From contig CM055826.1 of the NCBI GenBank assembly GCA_029582265.1, forward strand, positions 36,898,127-36,962,126: a stretch of 64,000 nt of DNA, in the 5' to 3' direction. The DNA is from Zoroaster sp. YZ-2022. Its lineage: Eukaryota > Echinodermata > Asteroidea > Forcipulatida > Zoroasteridae. Positions within the stretch are counted from its first letter, which is position 1; the number at the start of each line of letters is the position of its first letter. The position numbers and the translations under genes were made by a program. Below, one piece after another: positions 11,001 to 23,742 of this stretch. The notes beneath the pieces are model-generated. The model ran no database searches and was not told the origin of the DNA. It saw nothing but the letters and a program-made list of their open reading frames with translations.

Positions 11001-14000
11001 CAGCAGCAACGGCAATATGACCTCATCATGTGTGGTATTATTTTCAGTCACTGAGTTATTCTAAATGTAGCAGTCCGATTCCATGCCCTGTTGATCGTGA
11101 CGATATTGCCCCTTTAAGTATCTGTTCTCTATAATCACCTGTTTCTGGGACCTTGAGTGAAAAAAAAGGGAGCAGAATTGCAGTTCCGATTCACATTGCT
11201 TTGAATATATTCTAAATGTAATTATTTACTGGTACTTCTGGTCATATCTCCCCCCCCCCCCCCACCCACAAAAAAGCCATTGCCGCAGCGCTGTCTTGTG
11301 GTGATTCATTCAATAGCAATTCTGTCTTCTTACCTACATGTATAGGACTATTGTGATGGCGGAACTCTTGATGAGAAGATTCAGAAGGCTAAAGATAAAA
11401 GAGAGACCCTTGACGAGGGTCAAATCATGCAGTGGTTCGTTCAGCTTCTCATGGCCGTGCAGTACATACATTCCATGAAAATTCTACACAGGTAAGTCAG
11501 AAAGGAAAGATTTTTAACCTATTTCATTTCATTTATTAAATTCACAGATAACAAACAAAAAGCGACGTATAAATAATTTCACAGATACCCTGCGGAATGC
11601 AACAAAATGCAACAACAGAAAAGTGTGCAGGCTGCTCAATGCAACAAGATCCACCAGCTAGAAACAATGGTTCTTTTGTTCTCTGCCGAGGGCAACAAGA
11701 TGCAACAACGTTTTACATTTGTTGCATCGTGTTGCAGTGACCATGGTTAGGGTTAAAGGGACAGTATCGTCACGATCAGAGCAGACTTCTAACGGGTCAT
11801 GGAATCGGTGTCCTAGTTTAAGATGAACACAGTGACTGAAAATTACTGGCTCGTTTATGCAGCAGCAACGCCAATAGTATGACCTTATCATGTGGGGTAT
11901 TATTTTCAGTCACTGAGTTAATATAAACTTGAACTGCGGTTCCATGCCCTGTTGATCGTGACGATGCTGTCCCTTCAAAAGAACAAAAATACATAACAAT
12001 TATACATATTAAAGCAATAATTAAGAGTCAACAGTAAAAAGTAAACTGAACAGTCTGAGACAAAACAAATATAATTTACCCTTGTATGATTACAACAGTG
12101 AACTTACATATCTATCTGAGCCCAATTTTATAGAGCCGCTTAGCAGCCGATTTTTTGCTTACTGTACATTTTTCATTTCATAGCGTTACTAACCGTTAAG
12201 CATAGGGAAAGGCACGCTTACTTGCCGGCCGTTACTGCTAGCAAATGAGTGACGCAACAATACAAATCCATGGTGTACCCACATGTGCCGCTCTGAATGT
12301 TCTTGCTAACCTGTGAAATATGCTTATGCTTAAGCAAATTTTTCTGCTATATTTAGCAGGAAAATGTGCTTACCGGTAAGCAGCGCTATGAAATGTTGGC
12401 TGGTAACCAAAGATATTGGCTTAGTAAATTTGTCTGGTAAGTATCTGTTGCTGCTGAGCTCTATGAAATTGGCCTCAGTAGTGGAGTCTGGAGGTCAAAT
12501 GTCAAAGGTCAAGTCATTGTTCTTTTTTTTAATGTAAACTTCAAACATATTTATTTTATATAGGTTGAACTTGTAGCTTTGCATGGTGAGGAGGATAAGT
12601 AAGAGTAATTGCGGTGACACCATGTGAAATGCTCAATTGAGTAGTAATTAGTTCTGAAAAGAACTGGAGGTACAACTCGACGTTTCGATCAGTATGCTCT
12701 GATCCTGAGGACGATCTGAGGACGATCAGAGCATACTGATCGAAACGTCGAGTTGTACCTCCAGTTCTTTTCAGAACTAATTACTACTCAATTGAGCATT
12801 TCACATGGTGTCACCGCAATTACTCTTATATAGGTTGGTGAAATTCTTGCGTCGGGAGATAAATAATTGATTTAATTTTGCCCTACACTGACGTGTGTAT
12901 AGCACCGTATACTCAGTGCTTTCCGAGTGTCTGTGAAAAAATACACAGTCGTTGTAGGGCAAAATTAAATCAAATATTTATTTTTATATTGATGTTTTTC
13001 AGGGATTTAAAAGCACAGAATGTCTTTCTAACCAAGAAGAATATGATCAAGTTAGGTAAGTTATTCCTTTCAAATACAACCATTTTGTTTTAGTGTCCAT
13101 ACAGTGAAATCTCTTAATCTAATCTCTGTTGAGGTGCTGGTGCCCTGTTTCAACAGAATTTATTATCGTCTGTTGAGGTAAATTGTGAAAAAACAGAGAT
13201 CACCAAAAGTGGCAACTTTTTCTGAAAACCTGCATTCATTGTGTGTTTTCTTTCAAATGAACGAACAATTTCCCAGGTTGGTACTTTACCAACTTCACAT
13301 CAAGTTAGCTCCCAGGGCCCAATTTCACAGAGCTGCTAAGTAGAGAATTCTGCTAAGCAAATATTTTCACTAAGCAATATAAAACAGACTACCAGCCAAA
13401 ATGCATACATTTTGTGTGGAAGTTTGGCTGGTAATTAAAGAAATCCGCTAAGCAAATTTTTCTGGTAAGCAATTTTATCTGCTAAGCAGTGCTATGAAAT
13501 TGGGCTCAGGTAATTAGCAATGTTGTAATCTACATTTAGCTATTAACCCTCCTACTATAGCTGCACTTTAGTGGGAAGTTGCTAAAGAGGTTCAAACCAG
13601 TCAACTGCCTGTATTTGACTGTTGACCCAAATGTGCACACAGGGGCATTTTTGACTGGTTTTTACTGTCAATTTGACCAACCCTGAACAATACCAGACAA
13701 TGCTTTTACCAGTCAAAAACAGTCAACTCATTTTGACCTGTAAATGTACTTACTACACGTAAGGTTTGACAGTGTTCGACTTTTAAGTGCACGAGATATA
13801 CCTTGGCAAGTACATCAACATATTAATAATAATAATAATAATGTGTGGATTTATATAGCGCACGTATCCACCAACTAAGTGGTGCTCAAGGCGCATTATA
13901 TTATTATCCCTGCTCATAAGGCTCATAAGGCTCATAAATCATTCCTGAAACCATCTCAGCTCCCTGGGGAGTATACAGCTCAATTGCTGCCATTTCTAGC

Positions 14001-17000
14001 GCATATAGAGCAAACCAACTCTGCCTTCACAGGTACCCATTTAACCCCTGGGTGGAGAGAAGCAATTATGATTAAGTGTCTTGCTCAAGGACACAAGTGT
14101 CACGGCCGTGATTCGAACCCACATTATGTTGCTAACACCAGAACTTGAATCCGGTAAGCTAGACCGCTCGGCCACGACACCCCAATACACGACACCCCAA
14201 TATTGACTGATTTTGACCCTTGTAGTCACAGAAGGTTTGACAGTGTTCGACTTTAATAGTGCACAAGATATACCTTGGCAAGTACATCAACATTTTGACT
14301 GATTTTGACCCTTGTAGTCACAGAAGGTTTGACAGTGTTCGACTTTTATAGTGCACAAGATATACCTTGGCAAGTACATCAAAATTTTGACTGATTTTGA
14401 CCCTTGTAGTAGTAGGAGGGTTAACTAGTTGTGATGTGGTATTTTCAGGTGATTTTGGTATAGCCAGGACGTTGGAACACACCATTGATAAGGCCAGTAC
14501 ATGTGTCGGGACTCCATGCTACCTCAGCCCAGAGCTCTGTCAAGATATTCCATACAATAGCAAGTCCGATATATGGGTAGGTTGACAAATTGGTGTTCTT
14601 ACGATCGTTTTTTATAATAAATTTTCAAAAAGTTAATAGAAACTCGTTTGCAAGATGCTTTCTAAATGTATGCACTTTGAAGTGATTACCAGGTAAGGCC
14701 CCCCAAAAAAGTCTCCAGTTTCTGGTCATCGGTCAGCTTCAAAATTAGTGCAGTGACGCTTTTTTTTTTTTTTTTTTTTTTTTTTGGTAATTTTTTTTTT
14801 GCCAACAGGAATATACGTAATACATGTCTACGCGGGACCAGATTTCACATATGTGCTAGTTTTTGATACTGGAGAGATTTTTGGAAAAAAAAGTTGTGTA
14901 CAAATAACAAAAATAATGGAGACTATTATGGCTCAGTTTTCTTGTGTTGTGTTATCTTACATATCAGTCTGATAAATAAAATAATATATTTAGGCTGTGA
15001 TTTTTCAAAGTATTTTTATTCATGTTTTATCTGTATCATCCCCACGAAAAAGACACAAAAATGTGACATTTTTAAATGATCTAAATCAATCCCATTAACT
15101 GAGAGCACTACTACCTGAAATTTACTTGTCCTTGTTTTAATATTATGACCTGCTATGACCCTCTTCAACTGACCCCCAAAGTGAAAATTATTTGTAACTA
15201 TGTTCCCAAACCATATCAATAAGATCTTACTAACGATCATAACTCTTGGTGTCTTTCTATGTTACGTACGTTTGCGTGATCGACTAATACTGCAAACGAA
15301 ATAATAATCAACAGTAATATTTTTCATTAAAAAGATTATGTTTTAAGAGAACACTTTGTAACACTTTGAGTTTTTAATGTTTTAATTAATTACGAAAAAA
15401 TGCAAAATCACTTGCGAGTCCTAGTTTCTGTGTCCATTTTGTTACAATCGTAAGACATGCCACTCGTCTGCATTTGCTTCGATGGTTTCCGGCGGAACGT
15501 ACACACAGATAACGACAACCAATGTTCCTGTATGAAGTCCGTATAATAATCAGATTAACTTACCCTTTGTGTGATACCATACACCTAAAAGACACTATGT
15601 TACATATGTTAGAGATGCAACAAGTTTGAATGCTAAAAAAATTGACTTCCTCACGATGAACTATCTTTACCCCTTTAAAGTAGCTTGCTTGAGGGATAAA
15701 CATTGAAATAAAAGTGTCTGCATTATTCCTGACAGTTATTCATTTTTTACCATGTGTGTCACTTTCTTCACCTAGTATTGTATATACACACATATACAAA
15801 CTATGGTGGCTAAAAGAGGCCTCACCAATCGGGCAAAAGTTCAAACCCCTTTGTGAAAAAGTCGCTGCAATTGGACATCGGTTCATAGCAACAAAAAAAG
15901 AGTCTGAGGTGACGTGAGCAGAAATCAGAAAACGGAGACTTTTGGGGGGGGGGGCAAACTGAAATATATAAACAAATGCGGAAATAACCAAATTACTGCT
16001 ATTGTTGTAATTTTATATTGTTTTTGTTGTTCCTGTTGTAGGCTTTAGGATGCCTTTTATTTGAGATGTGTGCCTTTGCTCCGGCCTTTGATGCCAATAA
16101 TCTCATCAGCCTTTTCTACAAGATTGTCAAGTGTGAATATGCCGTGAGTAGATCTCAACTCTTGCTTTGGTTTTACTGTCAATTTTTTTTTCTTTTTGAA
16201 AAATTAGCGTTACCCACTATTGACTCTACAATGTAGGGTTTGATAGGCGAGGATTTAATTAAGGGTTTTTTATTTTTTTAATATAAACCAACCGAGGGAT
16301 GGAGTGAAAGGATGTCAAAGTATTTCCGTTTGTATATAGATCTATAGGTAGTTTTAAACTTTTCGTTATCTGCTATTAGCGAATCGATAGCGCATCGACT
16401 TTCTTTTAACCAATCGATCGCAACTTAAGTATCTTCACGTGTACACAAAGGAATGTGTTACGAGTCTGTTACGTCTGTTCGTTTGTCGTGTCCATCTTTG
16501 TCCAGTCCAATGGTGTTATATAGTAACACTAAGTTAAACTCTTAAATTCACGGGTCAATAAATAAATTTGGTCATGGTATAATAGGTTCACTTGTTATGG
16601 TAAATAGTCACTTTAGTAAACTTTTGTGAATTTTGGGAGTTTGTGAGACCCAGGTGAAAGCCCATGAGAGAGATTTTGAGGGAAGTAAGATAGTAAGAGA
16701 GAGAGAGAACTCATATGAAGATGATCGAGTCAAGACGTGATTAGTCAGGGAGTGGAGAAGTTGAGAAGAGATAGGTTAGGTCGATCCTGTAACCACCAGG
16801 CGAGTGGGTGCAGCCACCATAGGTTTTAAGGGCCGGCTAACCCGCAGTTGAAGCCCATGGCATAGGCCAATAGTATTATAAGCCCACTCCACTGACCAGA
16901 TTCCACTCCGCAACAGCCTGGAACCAACATCGCTATAATTATACCATGACCATTTACCCCATGAGACCAAATCTCCACTTGGTTTGGATGACAAAGGATG

Positions 17001-20000
17001 GCACTGATCCTTGAAAAATTCACAATAAAAACTTTTGAATGACTTGTTTCATTATCGCCTATTACAGGAGATTCCGTCCATCTACTCGGCTGATATTAAG
17101 CAGCTGATTGCAACAGTTTTAGTCAAGGAACCAGACCAGAGACCAGGGTAAGGCATTCATTCTACTGTTGGACAGAATGGGTACCAGGCTACTGCAACTC
17201 GGTCCTGAATCTAAATCTAAATCTAAATTTCACTAAAACTGATTACTCTTTTGGTGAAGATCATTATAGGTTGTTTGTTATTGTTTAGGGGAGTTATGTC
17301 ACATTTGTATTAAAGAGAGTCGGAGTGTCGTGGCCGAGTGGTCTAGTGCATCGGACTTGAGTTCTGGTGTTGTCAGAATGTGGGTTCGAATCCCGGCATG
17401 GATGGTCATGGCGCTTGTGTCCCTAAGCAAGACACTTAACCATAATTGCTTCGTCCTTCGGATGAGACGTTTAGCCGTAGGTCCCGTGTACTAGATTATT
17501 AAGGTAATGCACATAAAAGAACCCAGAACACTTATCGTGGAAGAGTAGGGGATTACCTCGGTGTTTCTGGTTCACATAGCAAACACACTTGTTTACAGGT
17601 TTCCTCAGGCTTCTGAGCTAGAGTGCTTAAGTGTGCTTTGAGGCATCCTTGGTTCCACTACCAGAAATGTGTAGTAATAATAATAATGATGACCACCACC
17701 ACCACCACCACCACCACCACCACCACCACCACCACCACCACCACCACCACCACCACCACCTCCTCCTCCTCCACCTCCACCTCCTCCTCCTCCTCCAAAT
17801 CACAAAAATCACTGAATCTAAAAACTTACTTGATGTTAATGCTGGTGATGTTTATACAATGCTGAGAAAAAGTTTCTTTTTAAATTCAATAAAACCACCT
17901 CCACCTCCACCACCTCCACCTCCTCCTCCTCCTCCACCTCCACCTCCTCCTCCACCTCCTCCTCCACCTCCTCCTCCACCTCCTCCTCCTCCTCCAAATC
18001 ACAAAAATCACTGAATCTAAAAACTTACTTGATGTTAATGCTGGTGATGTTTATACAATGCTGAGAAAAAGTTTCTTTTTAAATTCAATAAAACAATTGC
18101 CTTTATCTCTTTGATAAAAGCACTTCAGAAAGCACTTTGATGAAAGCGATTAGCAGATAATTCATAAAACCATGTAAGCTTAAATATAAATAGTGAATTT
18201 GATGATCTAATAATTACTAATGGTGTACCTATTGTACGGACGCAGTTTGGAAAGCCTGTCGACAAGCTCTATGCTTTTTAGGCAATCCTGTAGGCCTGTG
18301 TTTTGTGCAATATTTGTTTTGTCTTGTTTCGTCTTGTTTCTGTAATTGTTTCCTCGACCTTGATATGTGTAATCTTGTGTTTTTGTGTCGTGTTCTCCAC
18401 TTGTTATATTGTGTGTGTATGTTTTGGCCCTCCATTCTTTTGTCTGCTTGTTTCTATTTGTCTCTTGGATTGTTTGTTTGTTTGTCAGTTTCTTTGACTC
18501 TTTTTGTAGTATTTTCATTGTATTTTGGCTTTATTGTAAGTTAATAGGCTACTTTGATGTATGTGTAAATTTTTATGAATTATGTTCTGTATGTTAAAAT
18601 TATTTATCAATTTTATATTTTTGCATACTGCCTGTAAAATGATCTAATTAAAAAATAAATAAAATAAAATAAAATTTCCTGATAAGAAAGCATTTTTTTG
18701 CACATTGGGCCCTCTGTATTGAGAACGGCCTTAATAGCACTATGTCTAATTACCAGTGTATATTGTTAGACACACATTCCATGGTAGCATTAGCTGTGCT
18801 GATGTGCAAGAATAATCGTTTATCCGATCTATCGGTAGACGTTAGAAGCATCAGGGCCATTGACGTTTGAGCTGTCCTCTGGTAGTATATGCTTCATACA
18901 TTTTATAAACAAATAGAATTTGTTTTCCTGTTACAGACTCTGACAGAGTATGTCTTTTAAAAAAAAAATTTTGTAAGACTTGTAGCTTTGCATGGTGAGG
19001 AGGATAAGTAAGACTAATTGCGGTGACACCATGTGAAATTCTCAATTGAGTAGTAATTAGTTCTAAAAAGAACTGGAGGTACAACTCGACGTTTCGATCA
19101 GTGTGCTCTGATCTTTTTTTATTTTTTTTTTATTTGTCACAACGGCAGGAAAGTTCATTGACCCAGTTTTCTAGCCAAGTGTCTCTTAGGCCCTCCAAAA
19201 AAGTCTCCGGTTTCTGGTCACTGCGTACGTCACCTGAGACCCGCACATCGGCATTTTTAATTGGTTTTTTTTTTTTTTTTGGCTGTGAAACGATGTCCAA
19301 TTATGGTCAAATTTGCTTGATCGATTGGAATTTTGCCGTGCTGTGTTTTAAACGACTTTCACATCCTTATAGGGGTATAAACGTTTTCCCGATTTGTGAG
19401 GCCTCTCTTAGCCGCCATACTTTATATACATTGTACATGTATGGGAAATTTGGTCCCCGATTGTACATGTAGCACATTTCCCTGTTGGCCAAAAAAAAAA
19501 AAAAAAAAAGCATGTCACCGCACCGATTTTGATACTGACCTATGACCAGAAACCAGAGACTTTTATTTTTGGCCTTAGAAGAAAAATCAACATTATAATA
19601 AACAGTCCATTTCTTGAAAATGAGAACACTTCTGACAGAATAAATGATTAGGATGTTCGATACAATCACCAGCTAAACAGATTGCGCTCCTTCAGAGCGG
19701 GCAAAGATGATGATGGTGATGATGATTACAAGTGTACCGTGCCTTATTTCTATATTTTTGCCTTGTTTTCTCAGAGCAAGCTCCCTGTTAGCACTCTCCT
19801 TCATCCAGAAGCATCTTAACCTCTTCATAACGGAGAAGGAAGGCCAATGGCAACAGGTTCTCTTAGTCAGACAATCCATCGATTCAAACGCCTCGGACAT
19901 TAGTATTAATAAGAAAGGGGACCACGCCCACAATACAAGCAGTACAATAGGTAATATGGGGGGCGGGTTAGCTGTGGTGATCAGTTTTTAAAGATGTAGT

Positions 20001-23000
20001 AAAACCATCAGTGTTTGCAACAAGTCGGCCTTGAAAGATCTCAGCAGTCACCAGGATTGCCTTTCTTTACAGAAACATCGGACAGGAGATCAATAATGGA
20101 GCCTAAGGAGTTGGGGGAAAAATAGATGAAAATATGCCTTGTGCCTTGTGAAAAATTGCCCTGATTAGATGATCCAGATTGTGTTATATTGCCCCGTGAT
20201 ATCGGCCTTCAAATATATCAGTAAATCACTGGGATTTTTTTTCCCATCCCACAGAAACATAAAACATTAGAACTTCATGTCTCTGGAAAATAGATGAAAT
20301 ATGCCTTGTGAAAAATTATTGCCCCGATGAGATGATCCAGATTGTGTTATATTGCCCCGAGATATCGGCCTTCAAATATATCAGTAAATCACCAGAATTT
20401 ATTTTTCCATCCAACAGATACATCAAACAAGAGATCATTATTGGAACCTTGTGACTTCAGAAATTATACATGACACTTACATGGATGCCTTGTGCATTGT
20501 GAAATATTGCCCTGATGAGATGATCCAGAGGTTTATATTGCCCTGTGATATCGTCCTTAAAATATATCAGTAAATCACTGGGACTTTTTCCCCCATCCCA
20601 CAGAAACATCAAAGAGGACATTGTTATTAGAACCTCATGTCTCTGGAAAATAGATGAAATATGCCTTGTGCCTTGTGATGAAAAAATAAGTGCCCTGATG
20701 AGATGAGTAACACTAATTGCGGTGACACCATGTGGAATCTCAATTGAGTAGTAATTAGTTCTGAAAAGAACTGGAGGTACAACTCGACGTTTCGATCAGT
20801 GTGCTCTGATCGTCCTCAGGAGAATGCTGAGGACGATCAGAGCACACTGATCGAAACGTCGAGTTGTACCTCCATTTCTTTTCAGAACTAATTACTACTC
20901 AATTGAGATTCCACATGGTGTCACCACAATTAGTCTTACTTATCATCCTCACCATGCAAAGCTACAAGTTTTACCTGATGAGATGATTCAGATTGTGTTA
21001 TATTGCCCTGTGATATTGGCCTTCAAACATCAGTAAATCACCGGAACTTCTTTTTCCATCCATCAGAAACATCAAACAGGAGATTGTTATTAGAACCTCA
21101 TGTCTCTGGAAAATAGATGACATATGCCTTGTCAAACAAAAGATGATCAAAAGTTGGTTATATTGCCCTGAGATATCTCGGTCATCACCGGGTTTTTTTT
21201 TTCCATTCCTACAAAAAACATCAAAGATCGATACTATTGCCTTGATAAGATGATTTAACAAAGTGTGTTATATTGCCCTGTGATATCGGCCTTCATATAT
21301 CTCGGTGATCACCAGGATTGCTTTTCCCATTCCTACAGACACATCAAACAGGAGATCGATCTTAGAGCCTAAGGACTCGGGCGAATACTCAGACGATTTT
21401 TCTAGCAGTGAGAATGGTGATGAAGATGATGATGTTGTTGAGGATGAGGTATTGAGTGAACACAGTAATGGAGACGAAGAAATCGAAGGTAAATTATAGA
21501 TTTTTACAAATTTACCGCGAACATAACTTTTTATATATTTTTTTTATATTTAATTTTGGATGCATATTCGCCCCGCACAATGTTAAAAGTCACTCAGGGT
21601 ACAGGGCTACAATAGAAGAAAAATTAAAAGTAAATAGACTCAGAGGAGCTGAAGGTGGGAATTGAGATTCCTCTTGAAACAGGATAGATCGTAGGATGAA
21701 GGGAAACAATAATAATGTGGACTTACATAGCGCACGTATCCACCAAACTGGTGCTCAAGGCGCATTATATTATTACCCCTGCTCATCAGGCTCATAAATC
21801 ATTCTTGAAACCATCTCAGCTCCCTGGGGACTATACAGCTCAATTGCTGCCATTACAGCGCATATAGGGCTAATCAAACACAACAACCAACTCTGCCCTC
21901 ACAGGTACCCATTTACCCCGTGGGTGGAGAGAAGCAATTATGGTAAAGTGTCTTGCTCAAGGACACAAGCACCATGGTTGCGGTTGGGATTCGAACACAC
22001 ATTCTGACGACTCGGCCATCAGTACACAAATCCGATGCACTAAACCGCTCGACCATGGCACTCCATGCACCAGGCAAGGAATTCCAAAGAGATGCAGCAC
22101 GTGGGAAAAAAGCTCTTAGTATAGCTTGTTGTTCTACATCTAGGTATAGCTAGGGTGTATGGGTGACAACAGGTGGAAAGCTTATGCTTTCTTAGGGGGG
22201 AAAAAACATCTCCATACCAACCTAAATCCTCCATGACTATCCAGGGGTCGAAATTAACACTAGTCTGCTAGTCTGAGGCTAGTGGTTTTAGCAGTGGGAC
22301 TACTAGCTGCTGGGGTTTGGGTAGTCCGACGGGCCAGTGAAAAAATAATGAAATAAAAATACGCCAAAAACATTCAGTATGATCGCAGCATGATCTCAGC
22401 AAGAACATGTTGCTCACCAGCTCACCGGTTCATTTAATTTTCTTGTATTTATATTCACCTTTTTTTCAGGACGAGTAAAAAATGAGAAGGACTAGTAAAA
22501 TTTTGACATAACTAGTCCTGTGGGCTACCATAAAATTCAAATTAATTTCAACTCCTGCTTTTACCAATTTAATTTAGGGCTGTGCGTTTTCGGTTATTTG
22601 AAATCTTCGGATACCCAGGTACCCGTAAACAATTTTGTAAAAACACATAAATACTCCTGAATGTATAAAATATCGAATACGAACACAAGTTTCAAACAAA
22701 AGCCAGCAAGTATGTGAGTGGTTGTCTGCAAATGTTACTTCTAAAACCTTCATCCAAGTTTTCTTCATTTTGTTAATAGCAAAAAATCAGAGACTTCCAT
22801 TATTTTGTCTGGCTTTAAATGTTCAGTCGGAATTTTAAAAAGTCGTTTACGGGTAATTGGAACCGAAAAATGGAACCGGGTAATGACATTTTCGGTCGGG
22901 TATCCGGGTACCAGGCACAGCCTTAATTTAATTGTTGGCATAGTTTTACTAACACCAATTATTGTAACGACAGAGATTGCTGAAGAGGTTGTTGACAGTT

Positions 23001-23707
23001 GCAGCGATGATGACAATGATGTTGACCCCCGACAAGAACATTCCAACCCACCGCTTCATCTGACATCGACCCCATCACCACAACGAGGAGGGATGAGTCC
23101 GTGCCCAGTCACACAGTCCGGTGACCAGGATTATGCTGATGACTTTGAGGATGTGGACTCGGATGAGGTAAGACTTTCAAAGCCATGAACACCATCTCAA
23201 CCATCACTTCTGTCCATAGGTGTCACACATAATATGCATTACGGCTGTGCCAGGTACATGTACCTGGGTATACCTAACCGAAACTGTCATTACCCGGTTC
23301 CATTTTTCGGTTCCAATTACCCGTAAACGACTTTTTAAAATTTCGACTGAACATTTGGGGGTGTCATGGCCGAGCGGTCTGGTGCATTGGACTTATGTTC
23401 TGATGGCTGAGTCGTTAGAATGTGGGTTCGAATCCCAGCCGTGACTGCGATACTTGTGTCCTTGAGCAAGACACTTAACTGTAATTGCTTCTCTTCACCC
23501 AGGAGTATAAATGGATGTGAGGGTAGAGATGGTTATTGTGTTTGATTAGTCATGTACCACCAAAAATGATTGCACATAATCGGCTGTATACTCCCCAGGG
23601 AGCTGAGAAAGATTATAGGAATGATATTGGCCCAGTGACCAGGAGAAATAATAGCTGTGAGCGTCTTGAGCATCATTGGGTGGATATGTTGCATGTTATA
23701 AATGTCT

Positions 23708-23742
<35 letters not shown>

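Noticed and set aside
17627..18014. Poly-histidine, poly-proline and poly-threonine frames
   Set aside because: They are translations of (CAC)n and (CCT)n tracts.
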